A DNA stretch of 64,000 bases from Geitlerinema sp. PCC 7407 (GTDB lineage: Bacteria > Cyanobacteriota > Cyanobacteriia > PCC-7407). The stretch lies in the NCBI RefSeq assembly GCF_000317045.1, contig NC_019703.1, forward strand, positions 3,026,501 to 3,090,500, written 5' to 3'. The notes beneath the pieces are model-generated. The model did no database searches. It was given only the letters and a program-made list of their open reading frames with translations, and was not told the DNA's origin. Shown here one piece after another: positions 28,358 through 38,200 of the stretch (within the stretch, counting starts at the first letter, position 1; each line of letters begins with the position of its first letter). Made by a program: the position numbers and the translations under genes.

Positions 28358-30520
28358 ATGCGGGACAACACGGGCGGGAGGAACAAACCGGCGCGGCACC
28401 AAGGGCGAGGATTTCGGCCCATTCGGCAGATCCTGGGCGCCCTCGCAGCCGCCGCGCTGACCCACGCGAATTTGCCAGCCTACGGGGCGCTGCTCAGCCA
28501 GTGGCGCTTTGACCCGAGGGAAAATCAGCTCGAGCTGAAGGTGAACGAAGGCACGCAGCCGCGCTATTTCCTGCTGGCCAAGCCTCTTCGCATCGTGGTG
28601 GATCTGCCGGGCACCCAGGTGGGAACGGTGGAGCAGGTTCAGACCTACAGCGGCTCAGTGCGCCAGATTCGGGTGTCTCAGTTTCAGCCGGATACGGCAC
28701 GCATTGTGATGGAGCTGTCGCCCGAGGTCGTTTTGGCGCCGGGGCAGGTTCAGCTCCAGGCAAGCGGTTCTGATCAGACGAGCTGGGTGCTCAAGCCCTT
28801 GATTGCAGGGGAAGCGGGCCAAAGTGTGCCGGTGGCGATCGCCCCTGCCCCTGCTGAGGCCGCCCGGCCTGACAATCCGCCCTCTGCCCTTGAGACGCCC
28901 GCCAGTGCAGCACCGGCAGCGCCTGCTGCTCCCGAGACGCCAGAGCCGCTCGCCGAGACACTGCCGGATAGCGAGGATTCCGCAGATTTGCTGGCGGCGG
29001 CGGCAGAACCAGGCATTGATATTCCCATCGAGGCCCCAGCGCCGAAGCCTTCAGCGCCCGCGGCTCCCAGCACTCCGCCGACCGCCCAGCCAGGGGCGAT
29101 CGCCCCTCGGCGTCCTGAGACCAGCGCTCCGACCCCTGCTGCCCGCCCATCAGGCCTCGAAGGCCCCGTCGAGCTGCCGCCTGCGGCCCCTTTTCGGCGA
29201 TCTAGCCAAACGGGCGTTCAGGTGCGAGTTCCCAATCTTGGGGCTCCTCCCCCGGCCCGCACGGCTGCTACGCCCGCTCCCAGCACCCCGCGAGTGACGC
29301 CCAAACCCGCTGGGACCACACCCAAGCCCGCACCAGCACCAGAAGCTCCGGCCGCCGCCATTCCTGCGGCGCCCGCTGCTCCGCCACGGCCAGCGGCGGC
29401 ACCCCTGGCGGCAACAGCGGCGATCGCCCCACCGCCGACCGCAGAGGCCCCAGTCGACATCGCCGTCGAGCTGCCGCCCGCGGCCCCTTCAGACGTGTCT
29501 GAACCCAAGCGCCCCGCCGTACAGGTGCCGGACCTAGGGCGATCGCCCGCAGCTCCAGCCTCCCCCCAAGCGCCCCCGGCGGCTGTGCCTGCCCAGAAAA
29601 CCGAGGTCGCGATCGAAGTGCCCGTCGAGCTGCCCGTTGAGGAGGTTTCGGCCTTGCCAGTGACAGCGGAGACGCCCGCGCCCGCTGCGGCCACGGTACA
29701 GGTGCCCGCTTTGGTCAGCGCTCCAGCGCCCGCGCGATCGCCCGCCCCCCTCGAAGTGCCGGTCGAGCTGCCCCCAGCCCAAGCGTCAGACCCAGAGCTG
29801 CCCCAGATTCAGGTGCCAGACTTGGCTGCCATGCCTCCTGAGGCCCCCCTCGCAGTGCCGGTTCAGGCCAACCCGGCGGCTCAAGGGGCGATCGCGCCCC
29901 GAGAGTTTTCCTTCGGTCAGCCGCTGCCCGAGGTGATTGTGGCAGGGTCCGGGGCACCCAGCACCCCCGCCCCAGATCTGCCCGCCGTCAATGAGGCGCC
30001 CAGCCCCTCAGCGCCCGAGACTGTGGCGATCGCCCTGCCGCCCCAAAATCCCGACATTCTGCTATCCAAGGGGACTCAGTTCAGACTGCGCTATGCCGGC
30101 GACGCCCCCCTCACCCTCGATGGCGATCAGGAGCGCCAAGAAGTCCTGCTACTCCAGGAGGCTGTGCTAGACGCGGCGGGGAATGTGGTTTTGGCCGAGG
30201 GGACCCAGGTGGTCGGGCGCTTCGAAACCAGCCGACGCGGCAGCCGATTCTTTGTGCAGGCGGTCACCCTCAGCGATCGCAATATTTTGGTCACCGGCAA
30301 GTCTGACTACGTTTCCAAAAAAGACAGCGACGATCTGCTCCTAGGATCTGGCCTAGGGGCGATCGCCGGTACCGTGATCGGCGGATTTACAGGCGTTGGG
30401 CTGATCGGCGGCGCTGTCGCGGGGGCCGCGACCACCTTTTTTGGGTCTGCTCCCACCATCGTGATCCAGCCGGGACAGATCCTCGAAGTCGAGCTGGCAG
30501 AAGACCTCTATCGCAGCTAG
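28358..30520 (+). CDS. AMIN-domain protein with Pro/Ala-rich repeats and VirB10/TrbI-like C-terminus
   Basis: About 720 residues. ATG 28358 is preferred because GAGGGG ends 5 nt before it; ATG 28340 and 28355 are in frame. An N-terminal signal-like segment (LGALAAAALTHANLPAYG) precedes an AMIN domain at about 50-150 (WRFDPRENQLELKV, RIVVDLPGTQ). AMIN domains bind peptidoglycan and localise envelope proteins. Residues about 165-570 are Pro/Ala-rich with four VELP...VQVPxL units. The C-terminal 150 residues (SKGTQFRLRYAG, LAEGTQVVGRFE, a glycine-rich 668-700) recall the VirB10/TrbI barrel (weak). No conjugation genes are near. It is followed by a strong terminator. Confidence 0.8.
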   Translation: MRDNTGGRNKPARHQGRGFRPIRQILGALAAAALTHANLPAYGALLSQWRFDPRENQLELKVNEGTQPRYFLLAKPLRIVVDLPGTQVGTVEQVQTYSGSVRQIRVSQFQPDTARIVMELSPEVVLAPGQVQLQASGSDQTSWVLKPLIAGEAGQSVPVAIAPAPAEAARPDNPPSALETPASAAPAAPAAPETPEPLAETLPDSEDSADLLAAAAEPGIDIPIEAPAPKPSAPAAPSTPPTAQPGAIAPRRPETSAPTPAARPSGLEGPVELPPAAPFRRSSQTGVQVRVPNLGAPPPARTAATPAPSTPRVTPKPAGTTPKPAPAPEAPAAAIPAAPAAPPRPAAAPLAATAAIAPPPTAEAPVDIAVELPPAAPSDVSEPKRPAVQVPDLGRSPAAPASPQAPPAAVPAQKTEVAIEVPVELPVEEVSALPVTAETPAPAAATVQVPALVSAPAPARSPAPLEVPVELPPAQASDPELPQIQVPDLAAMPPEAPLAVPVQANPAAQGAIAPREFSFGQPLPEVIVAGSGAPSTPAPDLPAVNEAPSPSAPETVAIALPPQNPDILLSKGTQFRLRYAGDAPLTLDGDQERQEVLLLQEAVLDAAGNVVLAEGTQVVGRFETSRRGSRFFVQAVTLSDRNILVTGKSDYVSKKDSDDLLLGSGLGAIAGTVIGGFTGVGLIGGAVAGAATTFFGSAPTIVIQPGQILEVELAEDLYRS

Positions 30521-30527
30521 TCTTTCG

Positions 30528-30564
30528 CAAAAAGAGGGGCGCAGACTGCGCCCCTCTTTTTGCG
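30528..30564. terminator. Bidirectional intrinsic terminator
   Basis: A 17-bp perfect stem pairs GCAAAAAGAGGGGCGCA (30528-30544) with its complement at 30548-30564, around loop GAC. A/T tracts lie within the stem on both sides. It separates the convergent AMIN gene (30520) and DUF3172 gene (30608). Confidence 0.9.
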
Positions 30565-30607
30565 TAGGCCCGCTAGAGCTTTGTTCTACGCGTAAAAAAG
30601 TCTTCGA

Positions 30608-31153
30608 TTAGAAATCTTTGGTTTCTGGCGGCGGTGCCCCAATTCCGGGCTGCCCCAGGAACTGGTTCTTGCTGGCGTCGTTTTGGTAAACGCACTGAAT
30701 CTCTGGCGTCGCCCCTAGGTCACCGGTATACCCAAAGGTGTTCATCCGGTTTTTGCACTCGCGGACCTGTTCATTATTGATCAGATCGCGCTGCTCTAGG
30801 ACGGCCCAGTTGTTGCGGCGCAGGACACAGCCTGGCTGCATGACCGGCTGCGTCACGTACACGTTGAAGGGGTTAAAAGTGACAAAGGTGCGGGTTTCGG
30901 TGACGATGGCGCTGGCTCCGTACTGCACGCAGATTTCTGGATTGGGGGCGCTGCGATCGATGAATTCCCGAGACGCGACGTTTTCGGGGGTGAAGCTGGC
31001 TGTGGAGCTAAAGCCAATGCCAACGCCAATTCCCAAAATGAACACCCCTGCCAAAATCGCCAAGCTGGTGTAGCTAATCAGGGGAGCTTTGGCACTCATA
31101 GGCTCGGATCGGGGAGAAACTTTGGTGGCCGTGGGTCTAGATCTACGTCTCAT
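30608..31153 (-). CDS. DUF3172 domain protein, membrane-anchored
   Basis: 181 residues from ATG 31153. One TM helix at about 27-50 (LISYTSLAILAGVFILGIGV) follows a basic N-terminus, giving an anchored protein with an extracytoplasmic or lumenal domain. The domain has PNPEICVQYGASAIVTETR, PVMQPGCVLRRNNWAVLE and VRECKNRMNTFGYTGDL, with four Cys that may form disulfides. This matches cyanobacterial DUF3172. Function unknown. It is monocistronic. Confidence 0.78.
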   Translation of the reverse strand: MRRRSRPTATKVSPRSEPMSAKAPLISYTSLAILAGVFILGIGVGIGFSSTASFTPENVASREFIDRSAPNPEICVQYGASAIVTETRTFVTFNPFNVYVTQPVMQPGCVLRRNNWAVLEQRDLINNEQVRECKNRMNTFGYTGDLGATPEIQCVYQNDASKNQFLGQPGIGAPPPETKDF

Positions 31154-31493
31154 AGGGAATTAGGCGGTTCCGAAAACCAGAGGTTGGTGCCCTCGCGGAC
31201 ACTCTTCCACCAGTATGCCGTTATTTCCTGCGATCGCCCCCTGAGGGTATCCGCAAAGGGTCGCAAATCCCCCAATGTCTTGCTTTCATGACAAAGACCC
31301 CTTAAGTCCCAGCTTAGCGCAAAAGCGAGGGGCGATCGCCCCCTATTCGAGACACTGTGAGGCCCTGCCAGGAATTAGCCGCCAGGCCCAACTGACACAC
31401 TTCAATCCCCGGGTTAAAATCCAGAATCCACCCCGCCAGTAGCTTTCGGGCTGGATTCTCCCTGTTCACCTCATCTATTCCTCTGGACCGCTT
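31154..31493. other. Divergent intergenic region
   Basis: 340 bp. It contains the HIP1-centred palindrome GGGGCGATCGCCCC (31329-31342) and the promoter at 31392-31420. No small gene was recognised. Confidence 0.45.
31392..31420 (+). promoter_or_regulatory. Sigma-70-type promoter for the ABC-2 permease gene
   Basis: CTGACA (31392-31397) and TAAAAT (31415-31420) each match the consensus at 5 of 6 positions and are separated by 17 nt. The expected start is near 31427, giving a leader of about 67 nt before GTG 31494. Confidence 0.5.
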
Positions 31494-32315
31494 GTGACTT
31501 CTCCTTCCTTTGTCTCCAAAAACTCTGCCGGTAGCGGTTTGCGCTATCTCTGGAACGACAGTTTGACCGTTTTCTGGGGTGACTGGCTAGATTTGCGGGT
31601 GCGCATTGCCCAAGTCGCGGCTTCTGGGCTGGTGTCTCCCCTGATTTACATTTTGGCCTTTGGTTTGGGCTTGGGCAGCGCCCTCGACCAGGCCATGGAG
31701 TCTCCCGCTGGCGATAGCTACCTGGAGTTCATCCTGCCGGGCATGGTGGCTCTCTCGTCGATGACCATTAGCTTCGGGGGCACGACCTTTTCGATTTGCG
31801 GCGAGCGGCTGTTTACCAAGACCTTCGAGGAAATGCTGCTGCTGCCGATTCATCCCCTGGCCCTCCACGTGGGCAAGATGATGGCGGGGATTGTGCGCGG
31901 CTTGATGACCTCAGGATCGGTGATTTTGGTGGCGGTCCTGTTTACGGGCAAGGTGTGGAGCTTTCTGAACCCGCTGTTTTTGCTGGTGCTGGTTCTCAAC
32001 TGCGCGGTGTTTGCGGGGTTGGGGGTGCTGGTGGGCCTCTCAGTCAAGTCCCTCGAAAGCGTCGGCCTCTACAACAACTTTGTGATTATCCCGATGTCGT
32101 TTTTGGGGGCGACGTTCTTTGATCCGGCGACGCTGCCCACCCTCCTCAAGGGCGTCGTTTACCTGCTGCCCCTGACCTACACCAGCACGGCGCTGCGGGC
32201 CGCAGCCTACTTGCCGCTGTCCCAGTTTCCCTGGTACTCCGTGCCGGTGCTGCTGGCCGTGGCGATCGCCCTCTCGCTGGTGGGAGCCTACCAGTTTTCG
32301 CACCAGCAAGACTAG
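31494..32315 (+). CDS. ABC-2 type transporter permease (DrrB/NodJ-like)
   Basis: 273 residues from GTG 31494. Six hydrophobic segments lie at about 40-62, 80-105, 120-150, 155-185, 190-210 and 240-265. The ABC-2 signature region is present (GDSYLEFILPGMVALSSM, FEEMLLLPIHPLALHVGKMMAG, LLPLTYTSTALRAAAYL). It would form the membrane channel of an exporter, classically with an ATPase encoded next to it; none is adjacent here. The substrate is unknown. A good promoter lies at 31392. Confidence 0.87.
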   Translation: MTSPSFVSKNSAGSGLRYLWNDSLTVFWGDWLDLRVRIAQVAASGLVSPLIYILAFGLGLGSALDQAMESPAGDSYLEFILPGMVALSSMTISFGGTTFSICGERLFTKTFEEMLLLPIHPLALHVGKMMAGIVRGLMTSGSVILVAVLFTGKVWSFLNPLFLLVLVLNCAVFAGLGVLVGLSVKSLESVGLYNNFVIIPMSFLGATFFDPATLPTLLKGVVYLLPLTYTSTALRAAAYLPLSQFPWYSVPVLLAVAIALSLVGAYQFSHQQD

Positions 32316-32323
32316 GCCGAGCC

Positions 32324-33664
32324 CTAGCGCATCGAGAAAAACTCTTCGCCGGTGGAGGGGTGAATGCCGATGGTTTGGTTGAGGTCGCTGCGGGTCGCCC
32401 CGAGGCGCAGCGCCACCGCCAGACCCTGGATAATTTCGGCGGCGGCTTCTCCGACCATGTGAGCCCCCAAGACTTTGTCGGTTTCGCCGTCCACAACCAG
32501 CTTGAGCAGGACCTGGGTTGTGTGACCCAGGGTGTGGAGCAGGGGCCGAAACTGGCTGCGGTAGCAGCGCACCGCGTCTCCGATCTTCGCTCGCGCTTCG
32601 GCTTCGGTGAGGCCGACGGTGGCCGCTTCGGGATGGGAAAAGACGGCAGAGGGAATGCAGTGGTAGCTGACGTGGTGCGGCTGCTGATTGAATTCGGTGT
32701 CGGCAAAGGCTCGCCCCTCGGCGATCGCCACTGGGGTGAGGTTGCGGCGGTTGGTGCAGTCTCCCACCGCAAAGATATTTGCTTGGGAGGTGCGGCTGTA
32801 GGCATCCACGGCGATCGCCCCCCGCTCCACGGTCACGCCAGCAGCCTCCAGGCGCAGCGGCCCTAGGTGCGCCACCCGCCCCGTTGCCACCAGCACGCCA
32901 TCCACCTCTAGGGACTGGGGCTCCTCCCCTGTCAGCCAGACCGTCAGCCCGCGATCGTGGCGCTCAATGGCCTTTGCCTCAGTATCCGTATGAATTTCAA
33001 CGCCCTGGGAGGCCATGCTCAGCTGCACGTGCTCGCGGATGTCTTGGTCGAAATGGTTCAGCACCAGGCGATCGCGCACCACCAAGGACACCTGGGACCC
33101 CAGCCCCTGCAAAATGCCCGCAAACTCCACCCCAATGTAGCCGCCGCCAATGATCGCGATGCGGCGAGGCTGCTGCGGAACGTGAAAGATGTCATCCGAG
33201 ACCCAGGCGTGCTCGATGCCAGGAATCTCTGGCCGCCGAGGCTTGCCGCCCACCGCAATCAAAATTTTCTCAGCCGTGACGGTTTGGCCGTCCACCTCCA
33301 GGGTATGGCGATCGCAAAACTGGGCTAGTCCCCGCAGCAGCGTCACGCCAGAGTCTTCGAGCAGCCGCTGATAGACCTGATTGAGCCGCCCGATCTCTTG
33401 ATCCTTGGCGGCGATGAAGTGTGGCCAGTCAAACTCCCCAGCCTCCACGGACCAGCCGTAGTCCTGGGCCAGCTGAAACTGCTCCGCAAAGCGCGAAGCG
33501 TAGACGAAGAGCTTTTTGGGGACGCAGCCGCGATTGACGCAGGTGCCGCCCAGGCTGTCTCGTTCGGCGATCGCCACCCGAGCACCATAGCTCGCTGCGC
33601 GCCGGGCCGCCGCGATGCCTCCCGACCCCGCACCAATCACGAACAGATCATAATCAAAGCTCAT
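32324..33664 (-). CDS. gor: Glutathione-disulfide reductase
   Basis: 446 residues from ATG 33664. It reduces GSSG with NADPH and FAD in the cytosol. FAD motif FVIGAGSGGIAAARRA; redox-active disulfide in GGTCVNRGCVPKKLFVY (Cys42 and Cys47); NADPH fold IIGGGYIGVEFAGILQGLG; FAD motif IFAVGDCTNRRNLTPVA; C-terminal IGIHPSTGEEFFSMR with catalytic His435 and Glu440. The CVNRGCVPKK form is that of glutathione reductase rather than dihydrolipoamide or mercuric reductase. It is convergent with the permease gene, 8 nt between stops. Confidence 0.95.
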   Translation of the reverse strand: MSFDYDLFVIGAGSGGIAAARRAASYGARVAIAERDSLGGTCVNRGCVPKKLFVYASRFAEQFQLAQDYGWSVEAGEFDWPHFIAAKDQEIGRLNQVYQRLLEDSGVTLLRGLAQFCDRHTLEVDGQTVTAEKILIAVGGKPRRPEIPGIEHAWVSDDIFHVPQQPRRIAIIGGGYIGVEFAGILQGLGSQVSLVVRDRLVLNHFDQDIREHVQLSMASQGVEIHTDTEAKAIERHDRGLTVWLTGEEPQSLEVDGVLVATGRVAHLGPLRLEAAGVTVERGAIAVDAYSRTSQANIFAVGDCTNRRNLTPVAIAEGRAFADTEFNQQPHHVSYHCIPSAVFSHPEAATVGLTEAEARAKIGDAVRCYRSQFRPLLHTLGHTTQVLLKLVVDGETDKVLGAHMVGEAAAEIIQGLAVALRLGATRSDLNQTIGIHPSTGEEFFSMR

Positions 33665-33968
33665 GGCATCTCTCCCGCAGCGTCTGGGCTAGTCTTTGGG
33701 TCTCTCGGTCGCTCTAGTGCGCCAGTGTCATCCATCACCCCAAGGGTGAGTCAAGGGATGCAACCAGTCACCAGAGCAGCCTAATTGAGACGGCGTACCG
33801 CCTTTCGATCTTAATGACTTTTGCCCAAAAGCCCCCCAGCCCTAGGGTCTAGAGGGCGATCGCCCGTCCCAGCACCCCCTTGAGTCCTGGGGCACAATTG
33901 AGGAGTTCCTTTGAGAACCGCTAGAGCGCGCTTGTGCTTCTCAGCTTCACCGTGGAATTATTAAGCCC
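33665..33968. other. Divergent intergenic region, no gene seen
   Basis: 304 bp between gor and the gene at 33969. It contains one HIP1 site near 33857. No promoter or structured RNA was recognised. Confidence 0.4.
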
Positions 33969-34649
33969 ATGGAGACTGTTTACCAATACCCCATTCCCCT
34001 CGAACGGGAATTTCAAATCGAGCTGCCCACCAGCGCCAGCATCTTGACCGTGCAAGTCCAGGACGGCAAGCCCTACCTGTGGGCGCGGGTCAACACAGCT
34101 ACTCCCCGGGTTCCCCGGCGATTTCAGCTCATCGAAACCGGCCAATCCCTCGAAGAGAGCCACTTGGTGCACATCGCTTCTTTCTTGGGCGTGCCCGATC
34201 GCGGCATGATGCACCTGTTTGAGCTGGTGCCCGACATCGAGGCTGGCAAGCTCCAGCTGCTCCAGCTCGATGAGAAAAAAGTGCTAACCTGCTGCGCCCT
34301 GCGGTTCAACGGTTGGCAGTACGTGGATGACTTTTTGTTCGACTATCGCGAGGCCCTCGACCACTATCTCGCGTCCGGGGATTGGGACCTGACCCCCCCA
34401 GAGCAGCTCGCTACGTTTTTCTTGCTCCAGCGAGCCCTCAGCAAGTGGGACCTGGCAGACGAACCCGAAAACAGTCGTCACTGGCGAGCCTTTCGATCGC
34501 TCTTTTTCCGGGTCTACAACTACGAAATCCCTGAGAAGTACCGCATTGCCGAGTACATCGACAAGTGGAACCGCAACTACGTCCCTCGACTACAGCAGTG
34601 TCTCGATCTCGTGCGCAATGTCCACAGCAACGTGCAGTACAAGGAGTGA
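33969..34649 (+). CDS. Conserved hypothetical, two-part protein
   Basis: 226 residues from ATG 33969. Residues 1-75 (METVYQYPIPLEREFQIELP, ILTVQVQDGKPYLWARVNT, RRFQLIETGQSLEESHLVHIASF) resemble short proteins known mainly from phages and plasmids (DUF7352-type; low confidence). Residues about 85-226 are a separate helical, acidic and aromatic domain with no recognised motif. No signal peptide or TM helix. It is convergent with the pentapeptide gene at 34664. The function is not known. Confidence 0.65.
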   Translation: METVYQYPIPLEREFQIELPTSASILTVQVQDGKPYLWARVNTATPRVPRRFQLIETGQSLEESHLVHIASFLGVPDRGMMHLFELVPDIEAGKLQLLQLDEKKVLTCCALRFNGWQYVDDFLFDYREALDHYLASGDWDLTPPEQLATFFLLQRALSKWDLADEPENSRHWRAFRSLFFRVYNYEIPEKYRIAEYIDKWNRNYVPRLQQCLDLVRNVHSNVQYKE

Positions 34650-34663
34650 GGCAGACCGGCGCC

Positions 34664-35206
34664 TTAATTAGTGGTGAGGGGGCAGCCGTAGCGGGCAGCG
34701 AGGCCGTTGGGCATGGTGGCTCCGCACAGGACCGCACCCCGGAAGCTGACGCCGGTGAGGACGGCTCCCTGGAGGTTTGTCTGGCGCAGGTCGGCGCCGT
34801 CGAGGTTGGCATTGGTCAAGTTAGCGTCGCGCAGGTCGGCGCCCCGCAGGTCGGCTTCGATGAGGGAGGCTCCCAGCAGGTTGGCGTTGCGCAAGTCGGC
34901 GCCCCGCAGATTGCTCTGCTTGAGGTCGGCGTCGCCGAGGTTGGCTTCCCGAAGATTGGCAAGACCAAGGTCTGAGCCGCGCAGCTTGGCGCTGTAGAGG
35001 TTGCTTTTGGAGAGGTTGGCAGCCAGGAGCTTGACGCCGTTGAGCTGAAAATAGCGCAGGTCGGCTTTGCGCAGGTAGCACGCGAGGCAGGCGCGATCGC
35101 CCAAGAGACGCTGGCGGTTGGCTTCGGTGCGCTCAGCTTCCCCGGCGATCGCCGGTAGCGCCAGACCCAGCACCATCAGCCCCGTCAACCAAACGGCTGC
35201 TTTCAT
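34664..35206 (-). CDS. Exported pentapeptide-repeat protein
   Basis: 180 residues from ATG 35206 (MKAAVWLTGLMVLGLALPAIAG), a clear signal peptide with cleavage after AIA. Two Cys follow (ACLACYLRK). Then about 20 tandem A(D/N)Lxx repeats at residues 35-160 (ADLRY, ANLSK, SNLYS, ADLRG, ANLLG) should fold as a right-handed quadrilateral beta-helix. The C-terminus has two further Cys (VLCGAT, YGCPL). Many cyanobacterial pentapeptide proteins are lumenal or periplasmic, with unknown roles. The start overlaps the stop of the LOV-GGDEF-EAL gene by 4 nt (ATGA), so expression is coupled. Confidence 0.88.
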   Translation of the reverse strand: MKAAVWLTGLMVLGLALPAIAGEAERTEANRQRLLGDRACLACYLRKADLRYFQLNGVKLLAANLSKSNLYSAKLRGSDLGLANLREANLGDADLKQSNLRGADLRNANLLGASLIEADLRGADLRDANLTNANLDGADLRQTNLQGAVLTGVSFRGAVLCGATMPNGLAARYGCPLTTN

Positions 35207-38200
35207 AGACTTTGCACCATGCTCGTGTCGTGGGAAAAGAACGGCTGCCACGGTAGATTTCCCTGACCCCAGGCCCCAATCAACGCTTCGGCGTCAGCAG
35301 CGCTGAGCGGCCGCGAAAGGAGATAGCCCTGACCCAGCTCACAGCCCAGCGATCGCAGCTGGTGGAGCTGCGTCGGCGTCTCGATGCCCTCGGCCACCGA
35401 ATCCATGCGCAGGTTGTGCGCCAGGGTGACAATGGTGCGCACGATCTCCGCATCCTCGTCCCGGACGTCCATCCGGTTCACGAAGGAGCGATCGATCTTG
35501 AGGGTGTGGGCCGGAAAACGATGGAGCTGGCTCAACGAAGAATACCCCGTCCCAAAATCATCAATGCAGAAGCGCACCTCTCGGGCTTGCAGGGTTTGCA
35601 GAATCAGCACCGCTGCCTCTGCATTATCCATAATGGCGCTCTCGGTGATCTCCAGCTTCAGACTGCCAGGGGCTGGCTGAATCGAGTGCAGCACCCGATC
35701 GATTTGGGCAATCAGGTCAGGCTGGGAGAACTGCTTGACCGACAGGTTCACATTCATCGCCAGATTGTGGGCTTTGGGGAAGGCGCTCTGCCAGATCTTG
35801 AGCTGATGGCAGGCTTCCTCCAAGATCCACTGTCCCAGGGGAATGATCAGGCCGGTTTCTTCGGCCACCGGAATGAACTCGGCGGGCGAAATCCAGCCGT
35901 GCTCGGCATGGTGCCAGCGAACCAAGGCCTCGAACCCGGTCAGAGCGCCGGTTTGCAGCTCCACGATCGGCTGGTAGTGGACCACAAATTCCCGCCGCTC
36001 GAGGGCGCGCCGCAGGTCCATCTCGATGCGCATGAAGCGGACCGCCTGGGTGTGCATAACGGGGCTGAAGACCTCGTAGCGATTTTTGCCGAGGCCCTTG
36101 GCGTGGTACATGGCGGCGTCTGCGTTGCGCAGGAAGTGCTCCGGCTGATGGTAGCGCTCGCCCGCTTCGTCTCGGCTCAGGGCAATGCCGATGCTGGCAT
36201 TGATGTAGATCTCGTGGCCGCACACGTTGAAAGGCACGCGCAAGGCCCGGTGGATGCGTCCCGCCACGTGCTGCGCTTCGGCAGGGCTCTTGAGGTCTTC
36301 GAGCAAGATGGTGAACTCGTCCCCCCCCAAGCGGGCAAGGGTATCGCTGGGCCGCAGACGCTTTTGCAGACGGCGGGCGATCGCCACCAGCAGCTGATCG
36401 CCGACCAGGTGGCCCATGCTGTCGTTGACCATCTTGAAGCGATCGAGATCGAGGAACAGCACCGCAAACAGGTGATCCGGATAGCGGGTATCCTTGGCGG
36501 CTGACTGGCGCAGGCGATCCATAAACAGCGCCCGGTTGGGCAGCCCCGTCAGGGCATCGTGGAGGGCGTCGTGGCGGAGCTGCTCCTCCATGCGCTTGCG
36601 AGTGGTGATGTCTGAGGAGATGCCATCGACGCGCAGCGGCTCACCGTCGGCATCGTAGACCACGTGGCCGCGATCGCGCAGCCAGCGGATCTCGCCGTCG
36701 GGCCGAACCACCCGATATTCCACGTCATTGCTGCCCACCTGGCGCAGCAGGGCCGCCGCCTCCAAGACGCGATCGCGATCGTCCGAGTGGATAATTTGCA
36801 GCCACAGATCCGGATGCTGCAAAAACTCCGCAATCGGCCGGCCATAGATGCGCTCCGCCGCCGGATTCAGGTAAAGCACCTGCCGCGTTTGGGCATCCAC
36901 CGACCACACAATGTCTTCTAGGGAATTTAGGATGCTTTCGAGGCGCTCCTCGCTCTGGCGCAGCGCCTCCTCAGCCCGCTTGCGCTCCGTAATATCGTTT
37001 TGGATGCCCACAAAGTGGGTCAGATAGCCCTGGCGATCGAACACCGGCGCCACAAACAGCTCATTCCAGAAATCCACCCCATCCTTGCGCGTGTTGTGCA
37101 GCACAACGTGGCACTCGCGCTGCTCTCGAATCGCCCGCCGCAGCTCTTCCACCCCCGCCTGATCGCGGTCCGGCCCCTGCAAAAAGCGGCAGTTTTTCCC
37201 CAGCACATCCTCCCCGCTATAGCCCGTAATGCCCTCAAAAGCTGGGTTGACATAGATCACCGGGTTATCGGGCTGGGTTGGATCGGTGACCACAATGCCG
37301 TTACTGCTCGCCGCGATCACCCGCTCCATCAGGTGCAGACGGCTGTCGGCCTGCTTGCGATCGATCGCCGTCGCCAGCACATTGGCGATCGCCTGCAAAA
37401 AGTGCACATCATCTTCACTAAACTGCCGCAGATGACGGGCATAGACCCCCAAAACCCCAAAAGGCTGCCCCCCAGCCCCCGGAATCACCACGCTCATGCC
37501 GCTGATCACGCGGTGGTTGTGCAGCAGCTGAGAGCTGCTAAAGCGAGCATCGACCCGCAGATCCTCAAACACCACCGGGGTCGCAGACCGCAGCGTATGG
37601 CCCGCCTGGGAGCTGGGCTGCGCGCCAATCATCGCGCAGCCCACGATTCCAGACTGCCAGCCGACTCCCGCCGTCACCAAAAACGCATGGCTATTGGGCA
37701 TCAGCTCCAAAATCGTGCTGTAGGGGACCTCCAGGGTTTCAGCCACCCACGCCGCCGCCTCATCAAACAGCACCGCCAGATCGATCCCCTCCAGAGCCCG
37801 CTGCCCCAGCTTCGCGACGGTCGCCTGTTGGCGAGCGTGGGCCCGCAGGCTGTTCTCGGCCTGCTGGCGGTGGCTAACGTCGCGAATCATCAACTGAAAG
37901 GCCGGTCGGCCCTGATGAGTGGTCGCAATCCCGCTCATCTCGACCGCCAGCGACGTGCCGTCTAGACGGGTGATCGTCTCCTGGACAAATCCCTCAATGG
38001 CAATAAATTCAGGCATCACCCCCGACGCGTCACAGCCCAAATGGTGGCTTTGGGGCGACAAAAAATGAATGATGGGCTGACCCAGGAGATCCTCGGACGC
38101 CTTAGCGCCGAGCAGATGAGCCGCTGCCCCGTTCACGTAGGTCAGCCTGCCATTGCAGTGAACCGCAATGCCATCGGGAGAGAGCTCAACTAGGCTGCGG

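Noticed and set aside
28358-30520. Conjugation-system VirB10 gene
   Set aside because: Only a weak C-terminal resemblance, an AMIN domain at the N-terminus, and no other conjugation genes.
37000-37965. 321-codon plus-strand frame antisense to the LOV-GGDEF-EAL gene
   Set aside because: A shadow frame in a clearly coding region.
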